From NCBI GenBank assembly GCA_030248225.1, contig JASANE010029140.1:1-64000 (forward strand): 64,000 bases of DNA, read 5' to 3'. The DNA comes from Trileptium ribeirensis (taxonomy: Eukaryota > Nematoda > Enoplea > Enoplida > Thoracostomopsidae). The notes below the pieces were generated by a model. It had not been told where the DNA came from. It did no database searches and was given only the letters and a program-made list of their open reading frames with translations. Positions 25,409 to 37,203 of the stretch are shown here, one piece after another. Each line of letters opens with the position of its first letter. Positions within the stretch are counted from its first letter, which is position 1. The position numbers were made by a program, and so were the translations under genes.

Positions 25409-26940
25409 TAATATATCATTCCTTGTTTGGCTAATTCGTCGGTTATCTTAGTTCCTGCAATATTATTATGTCCAAGTATCCACCTGTGTAAACCTTTTTT
25501 GTCGACGAGGCCTAGTCTAAAACCACATTGCGTTGTTCCACAACTGTCAGTTTACACAAAACCTATTCTATGACTGCAACACTTATTGGCTATAGGAGAA
25601 ATTCCACACGCTTCTTCTGACGCCCACAAGGGCGTAGCCGGCTGGTGTAGGGGTTTAGACCCCGTTTCGGTCGGGCAATTTTTTATCTTTGTCATACTAT
25701 CGAAAGAATAGATGAATTACGTCATAAATCTAATCCTAACTTAGGGCACTTACACCAAAAATTCGCCAAATTTATAAATATACAAAAATAAATAATATAC
25801 ATACACTAGAAGCTTGTCTTTTCGCCGAGATAGTGAATTCTGAGTGTTTTTGAATATGTAAATTAGAGAAACGTACACATCTATACTGAGCATAACTTTA
25901 CAAAATGAACCGAATATTAGCAACGCTGCATTAATCGTAGAGGAGATGTACCCGCTTATTACGCATATGAATATAAGCGACTCACAACGTGCAACTACTT
26001 ACAGAACGAAGTTCTCTACAAAATGATGTCAACAACACCCATATATATATAGCTAGGCGGTTGCGGAGATATTGTCATCTAAGTAGCTATAATGATGTCG
26101 TACAATTGACCAAAGTTTAACCAATATATAATATAGAATATAAACAAATAATAGTCACAATCATAATTTTCTGAAATGATTGCACACAAGACTTGCAGAA
26201 GAAGAATAGAATTACTAAAAGCTTCTATCTGGCAGGAAGAAATTAAAGGTTTTGTGTACGCTTACCCCTGTGGCTAAGCTTGCCGCAGCCGGGGCCTGGG
26301 CTAGCCGAAGGTGTTTGATTTTCCAGCGCATATGGAGCATATATACCACATATACGTACATGCTAATAGGTGAGTGGGAGGGAGTAAAATCCCTCTGGGA
26401 ATCTGGACCCCCCTTCCCTGCGGATTGGACTGAACTCATAGGCGAAAATTTCACGCCGACGACCAAAAAAGCCGGCGACCAAAAAAAGTCCTCACTACCG
26501 TACCGACCTCCCCAAAAAAAAAATCGCCGACTACCGGGGGTTACCCCTCTTCGGGGTCTACCCCAATGGCATGTATGCAAATATACCAATAACCAAATCA
26601 TTGTTTAATTACTATTCTTCAAATTTATCACGTAAAAATAAATTGAATTGAATTTATTAGTTTAAGCTAAAGTTCATAGTTTCAGGAAGGTGATGTGGAA
26701 TTTGCACTGTCCTAGTTAGCAAACATTATATCCTTAGCTAAAGCTTCAGATTTCTTTAACTGTTCTACTAATTTGGTACCAAAAATATTTTTTGAAACAG
26801 TAGCCCCGGTCCCGGCACTGATATTTTACCTTTACCGGGCTGGGACTTCGACGTTGTCCCGGCCCGGGTTAAGCCCCGGTACATCCCTACTTTCTAGGTT
26901 AGCTATTACTTTACCAAATTCTGTTGTGAGGTTTATACAA
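25409..26940. other. No recognisable gene; possible hAT-end fragment at about 26800-26895
   Basis: The stretch at 26868-26891 (GTTAAGCCCCGGTACATCCCTA) resembles the terminus of hAT elements ending TACATCCCTA, but no partner end was found. Around 26280-26570 there are C/G-rich phrases of unknown origin. No protein domain was seen. Confidence 0.35.
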
Positions 26941-27270
26941 GCGCCCCCGGTCGGCTGACAACTGTACGATTATTTAATTACCTCAAACTAGGCCTTAAAG
27001 TTACGCTAATACTGTCGTTATCGTTATATTAATGTAGCCGCCCCCAGTCGGCTGACGAACTACGCTATTATAAAAACTATATATATAGTTAGTAGCGGTC
27101 AACAGCTATCTGGTTACTCTCTCAAATCTCTGGTCCCCGGTCGGCTTACCAACGTTGGTTATGAGGAATAAAGGTCGGCTCGATGGGGTATTCGAATCCA
27201 CGCCACTAAGTCGCCCTGTCTCCTCAAGAATAGCACTTCCTGCTGAGCTGCCCCAGGTCGGCTGACAACC
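26941..27270. repeat. Degenerate repeat array, core CCCGGTCGGCTGAC, spacing about 95-115 bp
   Basis: The core appears as CCCCCGGTCGGCTGACAAC (26943), CCCCCAGTCGGCTGACGAAC (27041), CCCCGGTCGGCTTACCAAC (27135) and CCCCAGGTCGGCTGACAACC (27251). The intervening sequence is AT-rich and diverged. No coding is visible. Confidence 0.65.
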
Positions 27271-27305
27271 GAACAAGTCGCGCTACTAACCACTGAGCCC
27301 ACCTA
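27185..27305 (-). repeat. tRNA-derived SINE-like sequence (tentative)
   Basis: On the minus strand GGGCTCAGTGGTTAGTAGC (about 27299-27281) resembles a tRNA A box. GTGGATTCGAATACCCC (about 27203-27187) resembles a B box. Their spacing is wider than in a real tRNA because one core of the array above lies between them. No A-rich tail or target duplication was identified. Confidence 0.35.
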
Positions 27306-28744
27306 TTTCTACTCGCCCTGGAATTACTCACTCGATAATTTGGCTCGATAGTGTGAACTATTACAAACTAATAATACTTAATACGGTACCACTGCTGATA
27401 CGTTATTATTTAACCTGAAGATCCTAAATTTTACTCGGGAAATAATATTACTAATGTTAATACTAATTACTCTTTAGTATACCTATTTGTGATACCCGGC
27501 TATAAAAACAGCCACGTTCTTTTAACCCAAAGACACAAGCTATCCGCCAGAAGTTAACAGCTGTCCGAACGTCAAAACTATTTACGATTCATTCACGCCT
27601 CTGTTATAATTATTCTTCAAGACATGAGACCTTACAAGCCATAGAAGTCGTTTATATAAATTAACAATACCCATAGCCTAACCAAGACACTATAAACGCT
27701 GACACAATATCGAAGCAGACTACCAACAACTGGTAGCTAAGTAAACCGAAATAAAATTTAAAAAACAATTTCAGAAGTTGAGCGTACTCCTTTATGCTAG
27801 TTAAGATGTCGATTAATCTAGAAACAAGCAATCCCGCACGTAATTATTTACGCTAATGCTGCTGTAAGCTCGATACGACCAACGAACAGGACCGACAAAC
27901 TAAACTAAAACTGAAACTCAGTTAACTATATGTTAGCTACTTAAAACAACAAGTTTAAAATAAGCAAATTAATGAAAAAACAAGGAAATTAATGAAATTT
28001 AGGATTTTAAGAATTGATGGGATGGGGGTTATATATATAGTAAATAAAATGGTGAAAAACTTTAAATTCTCGATATTGGTTTGGTTTTTGGGTTATTTTA
28101 GGGTAGTTGGGTAGGTTTGGGTCCGGGAATACCTGCGTAGCCTATTAAACCGCTGTTATTTTGGCTTACTTTGGCCGGGGGTGGAGGATGGACTATAGTT
28201 TTCTTATGGCGGTTATCGGATTATTAAATTGGGAAGGGATTCGTCACTCGAAGATGTGTGGTCCGTACGCGTAGCCAGTAGTATGCCGGTGGGGATTAGT
28301 AATTGTTCTTTGGCTCGTGTTATTAGGTCAGCGTATTGTTAGTTCCTATGGCGCGGCTGCGTAACTATTCCAGTTGCTCTGTACTTGATTCCGCTATTGA
28401 GCCAAACCAGCCGAAATTAGAAGCTTTACTCAAAGTTAGTAAATCGCAAAACAATTAATAATACGGTTCGGTTCCGCGTAACGCCGCAATTTAGGCACCT
28501 GGTCTTTTGACTTCCGGATACTTGACCACTTCCAGTAAACTTAGTTTCGCCACTCAATATTAGGACTCCAACAATTCTCGACACTTCGTGATTAAAAACG
28601 TGTAGCACCTTGACAGCATACGATTTCTGTGATTGATCCTTGTACCAATTATTTCCTCTCAACTCAATTTTGAGCGCACTATTATTCTGAGTGGATTATT
28701 TAATACTTGCGATTAAGGTATATATTGAGTAAGCCCTCTAGTGA
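27306..28744. other. No recognisable gene, 1.4 kb
   Basis: AT-rich sequence; no domain, RNA gene or repeat border recognised. Confidence 0.4.
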
Positions 28745-29125
28745 GGTTTGTACGAGACCGCCGGACGGTTCAATCCGTACGTTTATTTGAATACCTTAAC
28801 ATTTGCCTTAGATTTACACTAGTTCTTTCTTACAAATTCCTCTTTTGAAGTTGGCACGAGATCGCCGGATGGTTTGATCCGTGCGTTTATCTGAGTACCT
28901 TAACCTCCTCCTTAGAATTACACTATTTACTTTCCTTAGACCTACCAGTGCCGCACGGTTCACTGATAGATCCTGAGTAACTGATATCTATTACTTTTCC
29001 TTTTGGGTTGGTACGTAGCCGCCGGACGGTTCCACTCGTACGTTTATTTGATTAGCTTAACCTTTTCCTTAGAATTAGGGTAGTTATCTTATTACGTTCC
29101 CGCTGCCGGACGGATCAGCTAGGCG
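28745..29125. repeat. Degenerate repeat array, core CGCCGGACGGTTC, spacing about 80-110 bp
   Basis: Units read like GTACGAGACCGCCGGACGGTT followed by CGTACGTTTATTTGA, then CCTTA and an ATT(A/T)-rich spacer. They occur at about 28753, 28856, 28945 (shortened), 29009 and 29101. The core is a GC-rich near-palindrome (GTACG...CGTAC). Confidence 0.7.
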
Positions 29126-30227
29126 CGTGTTATTTCGAATACAGTTATGGTTATTTTGCGCTCGTGCTCGCTCAGGTTTTATTCAGGAATAATATGAGCA
29201 AGGTAAATTACTAAAGCGATAAGTACTATGTGTGACGTCCTTTTAATTAAACGTTGTTTTCAGATTCAATACCGAAATACGCCAAGGTTTTTCAATGTTG
29301 TTTTCAGATTCAATACCGAAGTATGCCAAGAATTTTCGCTAGTCCGCTAAGTCCAGGTATTTCTCTAATCATTCACAAACAGTTTCGTATCGCGCACCAC
29401 ATTCAAAAACAACGCCAGATAAAGCGTTACATTCAATAAGCATATAAGTCATAACAGAACATATGATTCAAAAGCATGGCAATAAGTAGCTAGGTAACCG
29501 TGCTAAACAGTAATCAAATTCCAAAAAAATAAAACTCAGTAGAATCTTATGAGTAAATTAGAAACAGGAAGCTGTCGTTTGGTAGATCTCACAAGCAATG
29601 ATACACAAGCGCTATGTGTAGGCGGTGGAGAGCATAATTGGTTCAGCTAACTCGGTGCAAGCAAATTTCAAACTAAATGAAGAACAAAACAAAAACTAAT
29701 GCAAATGAGCTAATAATAACAATTAATGCTAATTATGCAAATTAGCATCGGTTGAAACAGAAAAAGAAATCAAGGAAACAAAGAAACCCAGGACGAAGGG
29801 AGGGAGAGTATAATAGAATATTTGATGACCGATTTGAAGATTTGGGACGGGTTTGGACCGGGAACCCCCGTTGGTAGCCTGGTTAACCCCTAACAACCCC
29901 CTACAAATTCAGCCTTATTTTAAGACTCAGTAATATACCACTCACGTAGCTACGAAATTATTATAAATATATATTTTGGTATTAAAATACCACTCCTCTA
30001 GCTACGAAATTATTGTAAATATATATTTTGGTAATAACACTGATGTAAAAATATACAACATATACATGAATAGGTGCCGATGGGGATGGAGAAGGCGTTA
30101 TTCTCTAAGGGTCGGACCCTTTTCAAGCCATGTATACCCCTCTGAAGACTCAGCACCCCCCAGGTGACGACCTACGGGTCTATTCCCCTTCTTTAAGCCG
30201 AATGATCTTTGATACGCATCATATATA
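29126..30227. other. No recognisable gene; small local duplications
   Basis: TTTTCAGATTCAATACCGAA repeats at 29260 and 29302, and a TAGCTACGAAATTATT(A/G)TAAATATATATTTTGGTA-like unit repeats at about 29946 and 30000. The 5' LTR of the gypsy element that follows was looked for and is not here. Confidence 0.5.
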
Positions 30228-31175
30228 TTGAGGCTCAGTAGGATCCTCAACAAGACCAAGTTTAAAAATGTCATAGACGCCCAAGCTCATCGAACTCCTA
30301 CAACAGCAAATGACTCAACAGCAAACCCAAATCGCAAACAGCAGCAAACAATGGAGGCCATGCTTACAGTACTACAACCGGGAGGCCAGGGCACCGCCGC
30401 AATTCCAGCCGTGACATCGACAATTCCGAACATTCCCGATTTTGAGCCATTTAACTCCACATTCGAACTCTGGCCGGACCATTTGGATCGTTTCCGTACG
30501 TTTTCAGGGGCATATTCCGTTTCGGACGTCAAGTTGGCTCAAATATTCCTAACGAACCAATCTAAGCGCGTCTACCGTCTTCTGGGAAACTTGGCTCGTC
30601 AACAGAATCCACCGAAAAGCATCAATGATCTGACAAAGGAAGAAATCACAGATTGCATGAAGAATCAATACGATCCAAGACGATTTGTGGTTCACGAACG
30701 ATTCAAATTCTATAGCGATATGGAACGGAAGCCGGGTGAAACACTACAAGAACTTACGGCTCGCATCCGTCAAGACGCCGCAACGTGTGACTTTGTCTCA
30801 ATCAAGGATCCGCAGGACGAAGCACTCCGATCCCGCTTCAGTTGTTCAGTCAACAACGAAGCCGTCCTAAAGGCCCTATTCAAGGTCAAAGACGACGACC
30901 AGGATTTCGCGCGTGCCGTTCAAATTGCAATCGAAACAGAGGACGCAGAGAAGGTTTCCAAGGAAACGGTTCATGGTTTCAAGCCGAAGCCCGTTCATAA
31001 AGTCAATCGGCGCCTTCAGCCCGAACGTAATGGGGAAAGCAGTCCAAAAATGGTGTTGCCGTCGACAAGAAGATTCGTTTTCCGTGCCCCCACTGCGGGG
31101 ACAAGAATCATCATTCCGACAATCGCCGTTTCAAGACTGTTGAATGCAACCGCTGTCATATCAAAGGCCACCTAG
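30228..31175 (+). pseudogene. Ty3/gypsy Gag (broken)
   Basis: The 315-aa frame has a Gag capsid-type core from about residue 60 to 240 (IPDFEPFNSTFELWPDHLDR, LARQQNPPKSINDLT, ARIRQDAATCDF). The true N-terminus appears to lie in another frame just upstream of residue 40, where a Gln-rich helix (LIELLQQQ) is visible from about 30283. Two zinc knuckles (CPHCG-x-KNHH and CNRCHIKGH) lie at about 31085-31165, again in a different frame. Gag would package the element's RNA; this copy cannot make an intact product. Confidence 0.85.
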
Positions 31176-31279
31176 AAAAGGTTAGTCGTAAGAAGCTTTC
31201 CAAAGACAATTCAACAGTCAGAAGGATCGATGTGGTTAACACAATCTCCAGTAAACAATCCTTGCCGAAACTGGAGGTA

Positions 31280-33800
31280 CCCGTCGATATTCAAGGATAA
31301 ACCATTCCAATGGAACTGGATACTGCCACTGTCGGGAACTTCATCTCCAAGCAACACTGGGAGGATCTTGGTTGCCTACAGCTCAGAACAATGCTCAGCT
31401 CATTTTTCGGAAGGCTCGACCCGTCCCATATGCAATGGAATCGGATCTTCAGGAAGACTATCAACAAGGGATTGTCAAAGGAATCTGGGAACCTGTTCAA
31501 TTTTCCGAATATGGGACTCCCGTCGTTCCCATTAAAAAGGCTTTGCTACCAGGGCAAAGGAAAGCCAAGCTGCGCATATGTGGCGATTATTCTGTCGCGG
31601 TCAACACCCAACTAGAGGAACATCGTCATCCACTGCCTTTACCAGAAAATCTAATGCGAAAGCTGGGAGGCGGATGCGGGTTTACCAAGACTGACATTGC
31701 GGATGCCTACAACCAGATCAAATTGGCCCCAAGTAGGCAACGTCGATTAGCTCTCAGTACACACATTGGTGTCCTACTTCAAAAACGTCTGCCGCTTGGG
31801 ACCAAATCCGCGCCCGGTTCTTTTCAACAGGTGATGGACCAACTTACCAAGGATTTGCCGGGAGTTGCCGTTTATTTGGACGATTTACTGGTCATCGGAA
31901 AAGATTCGGTGGGTCATTATGACAATCTTCGACGCCTACTACAGCGCCTGGAAGATAATGGTCTCCGTTGCCGGATAGAGAAATGTCAATTCGCTCAACC
32001 GTACGTCGATTACCTTGGGCACCTTCTTTCCCACGAAGGTATCGCCTAGGGACCTAAACTTGATCTCGTCAAAATGCCGGCACACAAGGACGTTTCAAGC
32101 CTCAAAACATTTCTGAGATCCGTTCAATTTTACGCCAAATTCCTACCTTCTCATCTGGCTACAATTACGGAACCACTTTACAATCTGACGAAGAAAAATA
32201 CTCAGCGGACTTCGGAAAAGGAGCAGCAAACTGCTTTCCAGAAGCTAAAAGATCTGCTGTCGTCCGATAATATCCTGATCCACTTCGATACGAAACTTCC
32301 CCTAGATCTGGCCTGTGACGCATCGAAAGTAGGAATTGGGGCAGTGTTATTCCACCGATATCCTGACGGCTGTGAACGCCCAATCGCCAATGTTTCGAAG
32401 ACGCTCACGGACGCTCAAAGAAACTACAAGGAACTACAAGTCAGAAGGAAGCTTTGGCAATGGTCTTCGGTCTTAAGAAATTCTACAAATACATCTACGG
32501 TAGAAAATTCATTCTGGTGACCGATCATCGTCCGCTACAAGCTCTATTTGGCCCAGGCAAGGGTGTGCCTCCCTTTGGTGCCAACCGACTGGCTCGCTGG
32601 GCTCTGCTATTTAAAGTCAATTCAATTATCAAATCGAATACCGCAAGACCAAGGATCACGCGCATGCCAATGTCCTCAGCCAACTTCCGTTCTGGGAAGA
32701 CCTCAACTTCGGCGGAGAGGAAAGTGAAGATGACACCGAGATGGTATGTGCGCTACGGGAGATCAACGGAAAAGTGACACCAGCCGATCATGGTTCATTG
32801 GCCCGAGTATCCGCCACAGACCCAGTTATCTCAACAGTGCTGAGAGTCACTCGTGAAGGGTGGCCGCGGAAGAAAAGTGATGAAGGCTCGGAAATACAGC
32901 GCTTTCGTCAAGTTGCTGACTCCTTAGCCATCATCAATGGATGTCTTGTTCTTGAATCAAGGGTCGTTATTCCGGGAAAAATGCGTCGACAAGTTCTGGA
33001 GCTGTTACACTTGGGACACTTTGGCATACAGCGGATGAAGAATCTTGCCGCACATCAGTCTACTGGCCCAACATCGACGACGATATTGAAGCCACTTGCC
33101 GCCACTGTGGTACCTGTGGTGAGCACCAGAAAACGCCAGCCAAACCGCCTATCCATCCATGGATGCTTCCGGAGAAACCGTGGAGTCGACTTCATCTAGA
33201 CCACGCAGTCAACTTCAGGGGCTCCAACTAGCTCGTACTTACAGATGACTATTCGAAACATCCCACGCAGTCAGTTTCAACCAAATCCACGATAGAACTT
33301 CTAGAACAGGACTTCGCTCACTTTGTATATCCCAACACCTTAGTTACAGACAATGCGTTCCACTCTCAAGAATTTCAAGCCTGGTGCCGGGATCATGGGA
33401 TTGTCCATCTTACCGGGGCTCCATTCCATCCAGCTACTGACAGATCCGCGGAACGCCTAATTCAAACATTCAAACAGGCTCTCCGAAAGTTTGATCTTCT
33501 TCCAAAACAGGCGCTACAACAATTCCTAGTGCAGTTTCGCCGGACTCCCAACTCCACGGGATATTCTCCGAGTGAACTATTAAATTCTTGCCAAATCCGA
33601 ACATCAATCGACTCCCTACTTCCGTCTCCCGCTCACAAAGCTCAAGGAAGACAATGCAAGGATGCCGTCAAGTCACAAGGCCCTGAGATGGTTTCCAAGG
33701 TCATCCGATCGTATCAAGTCGGAAATCCGGTCTACGCCATGTACTTTGGCCGCGGAGAGACAAAGAAGGTCGCTGGGTCCCTGCTGTAATCATCAAACGA
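31280..33800 (+). pseudogene. Ty3/gypsy Pol: protease remnant, RT, RNase H, integrase (broken)
   Basis: Protease: ELDTATVGNFIS near 31312, with the expected DTG changed to DTA. Reverse transcriptase: 31400-32046, with GDYSVAVNTQL, TKTDIADAYNQI and the catalytic VYLDDLLV intact. RNase H: DLACDASKVGIGAVLF (near 32310) and LVTDHRPLQAL (near 32515). Integrase: zinc module (HLGHFGIQRMKN, then CRHCGTCGEHQ), catalytic Asp blocks near 33200 and 33345, and SAERLIQTFKQ near 33450. Frames change at least near 32445, 32640-32740 and 33055. Stops interrupt near 32047 and 33231. Confidence 0.88.
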
Positions 33801-34129
33801 ATGGGGCTCGCACGTTCAACGTCCACGTTCAACCGAAGGCTCCAACATGGAAAAGGCACTGGGAACAGCACCAGCCCCAAGATTATACTGATCCCGGGGA
33901 CACGCCCGTCATACCTGCCATGGTTAGTCCTAATACAGATATTATATCTCCTCCACTGAGTAATTCCGCGCCAGCAGCTTCAGCAACTGTCCCTATGCGT
34001 ACATCCGAAGACAGCCGGCTGCAAGCTGTTCCGGAATCGGAACCTCACTTTCCACGCCGTTCCAACCGTGTTCGCAAGCCGAAGCAAAGGTTCTCGCCTT
34101 CGCGATAAACCTCAATTTTGGTGGAGAGG

Positions 34130-34465
34130 TGTTATGAAGAGTAACAAAAGAACATTCTCGAACTTTCCAGAAGTCTTACAAATATTCTGGATTCTGAAAG
34201 AAACAATAGAACATTGTAGAACGTTCCGAAAAGTCTAGAAACTACTGTTCTAATTATCATGAATGTTCTCGTATGATCCGAGACATTTATATATAATCGT
34301 GTTGCTCACTGTTAGGTCGTCTCAGTTGTTTTGTTCGTGTTTCGTTGTGTTCATGTAGTTATCGATTTCCATTCAATAACTTTATTCCGTTTGTTTTACT
34401 TCAATAAACTTCATTTGTTACGTCCGGCGTTCCCTTCTTTTCGCAAATTAGCCGGAGATACGACA
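34130..34465 (+). repeat. 3' LTR of the gypsy element (336 bp)
   Basis: A purine tract TGGTGGAGAGG (34119-34129) precedes TGTTATGAAGAG. The LTR ends AGATACGACA, giving TG...CA borders. A TATATA box sits near 34288 and AATAAA at 34403-34408, the expected promoter-to-poly(A) order. The right border is inferred from the TG/CA rule because no second copy is in the window. Confidence 0.75.
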
Positions 34466-35410
34466 GTGTCCAAAGTAGTCATAACCACCAACCCTCGACG
34501 GGAAGGAGACGGAAGACAGTAGGTACGGCCTCTAATACTGTGCAGACTATACGTCAAATAAATTTCACCTATATGGTTTCTCTTTAAGTCGTTCAGTGTC
34601 GTGACTGCATCATGCGAGCTTTCGTTGAGTTTAGCATTGCTTTAAATTGCGCTAAAGGAGGGCACCGTCACATTGTGAGATTTGCCGACAGTTTCAACAA
34701 ATGTTCCGTTGATAAATTTTTTATTGACTCTGGGTATTTGGCAAATATCGGTGCGCCACCGGTATGTGATGAAAAAATATATGAAATGAAATTTCTGAAA
34801 CACAGACGTTAGTACATAGCATAAAGGGTCAAGGTCCGAGGTCCTGCGAGGCAGCTACAGCCTCGAGGTGGGTTGTTGGCCTACTGCCTCCCTGGAATTG
34901 GGGTCCGGCGCCTCAAAAGGTGCGTTATCACCCTGATTGCCCTATGAGATCATGTAACGTGGTTTGCCCTACCATGTTTAGGTTAAAATGATTTTTATCC
35001 ATCTTCATGGGTTTCTGTTTTTGGGAGTCCAAACTTGGCCCCGGAGAAATCTAGCCGATGTGCAACATTGCTGTAGGAGAGGTTAGCTGGTTCATGTTTG
35101 TGTTTGTTGTTTACCATCTGTGTCAGGCATTTATTGTTTATTATAATACAAAATTATATGTATTGTATATGTTTATTTCTACACAATGTGTATGCATGAT
35201 ATGTATATGAATTTGTCGCGTGTCGGAACGTAGTGTAGGTATGCAGTACCTTCTGTCATATTTACGTTTCTATGTGCAGTTAATGCATCTCGCTTGTGTG
35301 TGGGAACTTTTGTACAGGGCGCAGGAGAATTTTAGAACTTAGCTAAATTCGATAGAGTTTTACAGGAGTAACAGAAACAAGAGAGTTTTGTGATGCGTGA
35401 GCAAACTTTA

Positions 35411-35841
35411 TGCGCGACTAAACTTAACCTGCGCCCATTAACTATATTATTTTGTAAAACCCGATGTCGAATCTACATCCATTGTTATCAAACAAGGAAG
35501 AAAGGGGATTTCCATTCATTGCTAGCGCAGAAGTTATGATTCAGAATCGGCCAATAAAGGTTCTACAACAATTATTACTTTTCACTAAGGATTCGTCTCT
35601 GTTCGCGAACAAATTCAATGTAAATGCGACGGCATAAACGAAAGGGTCCTGTATTTAGTCATTATGTTGGCGAACATAACCCTCGGTAATTCAAAAGCGA
35701 AAAACTTCGTCCGCAAACAATTTTAATGTTCGCAAACAGAAAACAGCAAATTTTTGCTTGAGTTGATAGAGAGTTCGGTCGCACAATTTCCAAATAACAA
35801 AACTGGATAGTAACTGGCCGCAGGTTAAGTTTACTCACGCA
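35411..35841. mobile_element. Inner TGCGYGA-type TIR element, 431 bp, 3-bp duplication TTA
   Basis: The left end TGCGCGACTAAACTTAACCT matches the reverse complement of the right end (TGCGTGAGTAAACTTAACCT). TTA occurs at 35408-35410 and 35842-35844. It belongs to the same end family as 787-1261 and the outer element. The interior has no coding. Confidence 0.8.
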
Positions 35842-35845
35842 TTAA

Positions 35846-36205
35846 GGTGACCCCACCAACCATCCTTTTCTGTCATTATCGATATCGAATAGCAAACCCT
35901 TGTTACGGAAAACAAGCTTGATTTCATTTGGTTTTTCGCTAACCGAAAATTGGCAATAATCAAAATCAAATGCCAGAAATTAAACCTAGTGTTCGAACAG
36001 AATTTCGGCAATTTCAGTTTTCGGAAAAAATCGACAAATTTTCGTTCTCAAAGATTTGGATAATTTTACGAACACAAAATGTTTAGATTTGAATCGTCAG
36101 CGCTGTGTTCGCGAACAGATTTGCTCCGAATTTCAATTGAACAAAAAGCGTTGCGCAACAAATTTTATCCAAAAATACAAAATTGGATGGTTGGCGGGGT
36201 CACCC
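35846..36205. mobile_element. GGTGACCCC-ended TIR element, about 360 bp, duplication TAA
   Basis: The left end GGTGACCCCACCAACCATCC matches the reverse complement of the right end (GGTGACCCCGCCAACCATCC). TAA lies at 35843-35845 and 36206-36208. The interior carries TTCGCGAACA-type phrases. It is a different end family from its neighbours. Confidence 0.8.
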
Positions 36206-36510
36206 TAAGTTTACTCGCGCATGAGTCAAGGTCATATGTTGCAAATATATCGGATTTGAGTGTAAGGGTTGCGTGCCTTAAGCATTAGCCCTACATTAGC
36301 GGATATGTGTATGTGTATCTGTTGGATTTTCAAATGAAACCTTAAATTTTGTGTATACTTAGGAATTCGAAGAAAATCATAAAAACTTATTCTCTAACGT
36401 CTAAAATTAATTTATGTTAAAGAGAGAATTTTACGGTAGTGGAACCAGAGTAGCCTACGTGGTCCTTGGGGTGTTTAGAGCCACCATAAATAACACACAA
36501 CTAACAGCAG

Positions 36511-36594
36511 GAACAGTAATGCGAGCACCAATGAATATTATATTTTATGAGCGAACAGTAATGCGAGCACCAATGAATATTATATTTTATGAGC
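36511..36594. repeat. Perfect 42-bp tandem duplication
   Basis: The unit starting GAACAGTAATGCGAGCACCA at 36511 is repeated exactly from 36553. It lies in the loop of the large inverted repeat. Confidence 0.97.
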
Positions 36595-37203
36595 TTAATA
36601 ATACGGCCTTAATGTGTCACCACTTATATCGGATATAGTTTATTTCTCTCAGTACAATACAACAACTAAACACTAAGCAAATGAGACACATAAACGGCTG
36701 AACCGTACTCACCTTGGTTGCGCAGCTTCTGAGGCCGACTGAAGCCCTGATCTAAATGCGCAAACGCTTAAATACAAGAGCTATGGGTTTACTCCTAATT
36801 TTCTCCTTATTTATTTCTCTAAGCGATCGAAATTGCCTAATAAGTTTTCCAAATTTTACTCTGGTTCCACTACAGTAAAATTTTCTCTTTAACATAAGTG
36901 AATTTTAGCCGTTAGAAAATAAGTTTTTATGATTTTCCACGGATTCTTAAGTATAAACAAAAGTTAAGATTTTATTTGAAATTCCAGCAGATACACATAC
37001 ACATATCCGCTAATGTAGGCCTTATGCTTAAAGCACAAAACCCTTACACCCAAATTTCGACATGTTTGCAACTTATGACATAGACTCACATAAAACTCCT
37101 TTGTTTCTGTTACTCCAGTAAAACTCTCCCGAAATTAGCTAAGTTCTAAAATTCTCCTGCACCCTGTACAAAAGTTCCAACACACAAGCGGAATGGATTA
37201 AGT

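Larger units (their letters stand above)
30228..34465 (+). mobile_element. Degenerate Ty3/gypsy LTR retrotransposon, 5'-truncated
   Basis: The order is Gag, two zinc knuckles, protease remnant, reverse transcriptase, RNase H, integrase, polypurine tract and 3' LTR. Coding is split over all three plus-strand frames with at least two in-frame stops (near 32047 and 33231). No sequence matching the 3' LTR lies upstream of gag, so the 5' LTR and primer-binding site are absent. The element is inactive. Confidence 0.92.
35394..36221. mobile_element. Outer TGCGTGAG-type TIR element, 3-bp duplication TGA
   Basis: The left end TGCGTGAGCAAACTTTA matches the reverse complement of the right end (TGCGCGAGTAAACTTA). 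TGA is at 35391-35393 and 36222-36224. The opposite arm of the inverted repeat lacks this block and shows the uninterrupted target near 37085-37095. It contains the next two elements. Confidence 0.75.

Noticed and set aside
25620..26575. Possible inverted pair of GGGGTTTAGACCCC-like and GGGGTAGACCCC-like phrases
   Set aside because: The similarity does not extend beyond the short core, and no target duplication flanks it.
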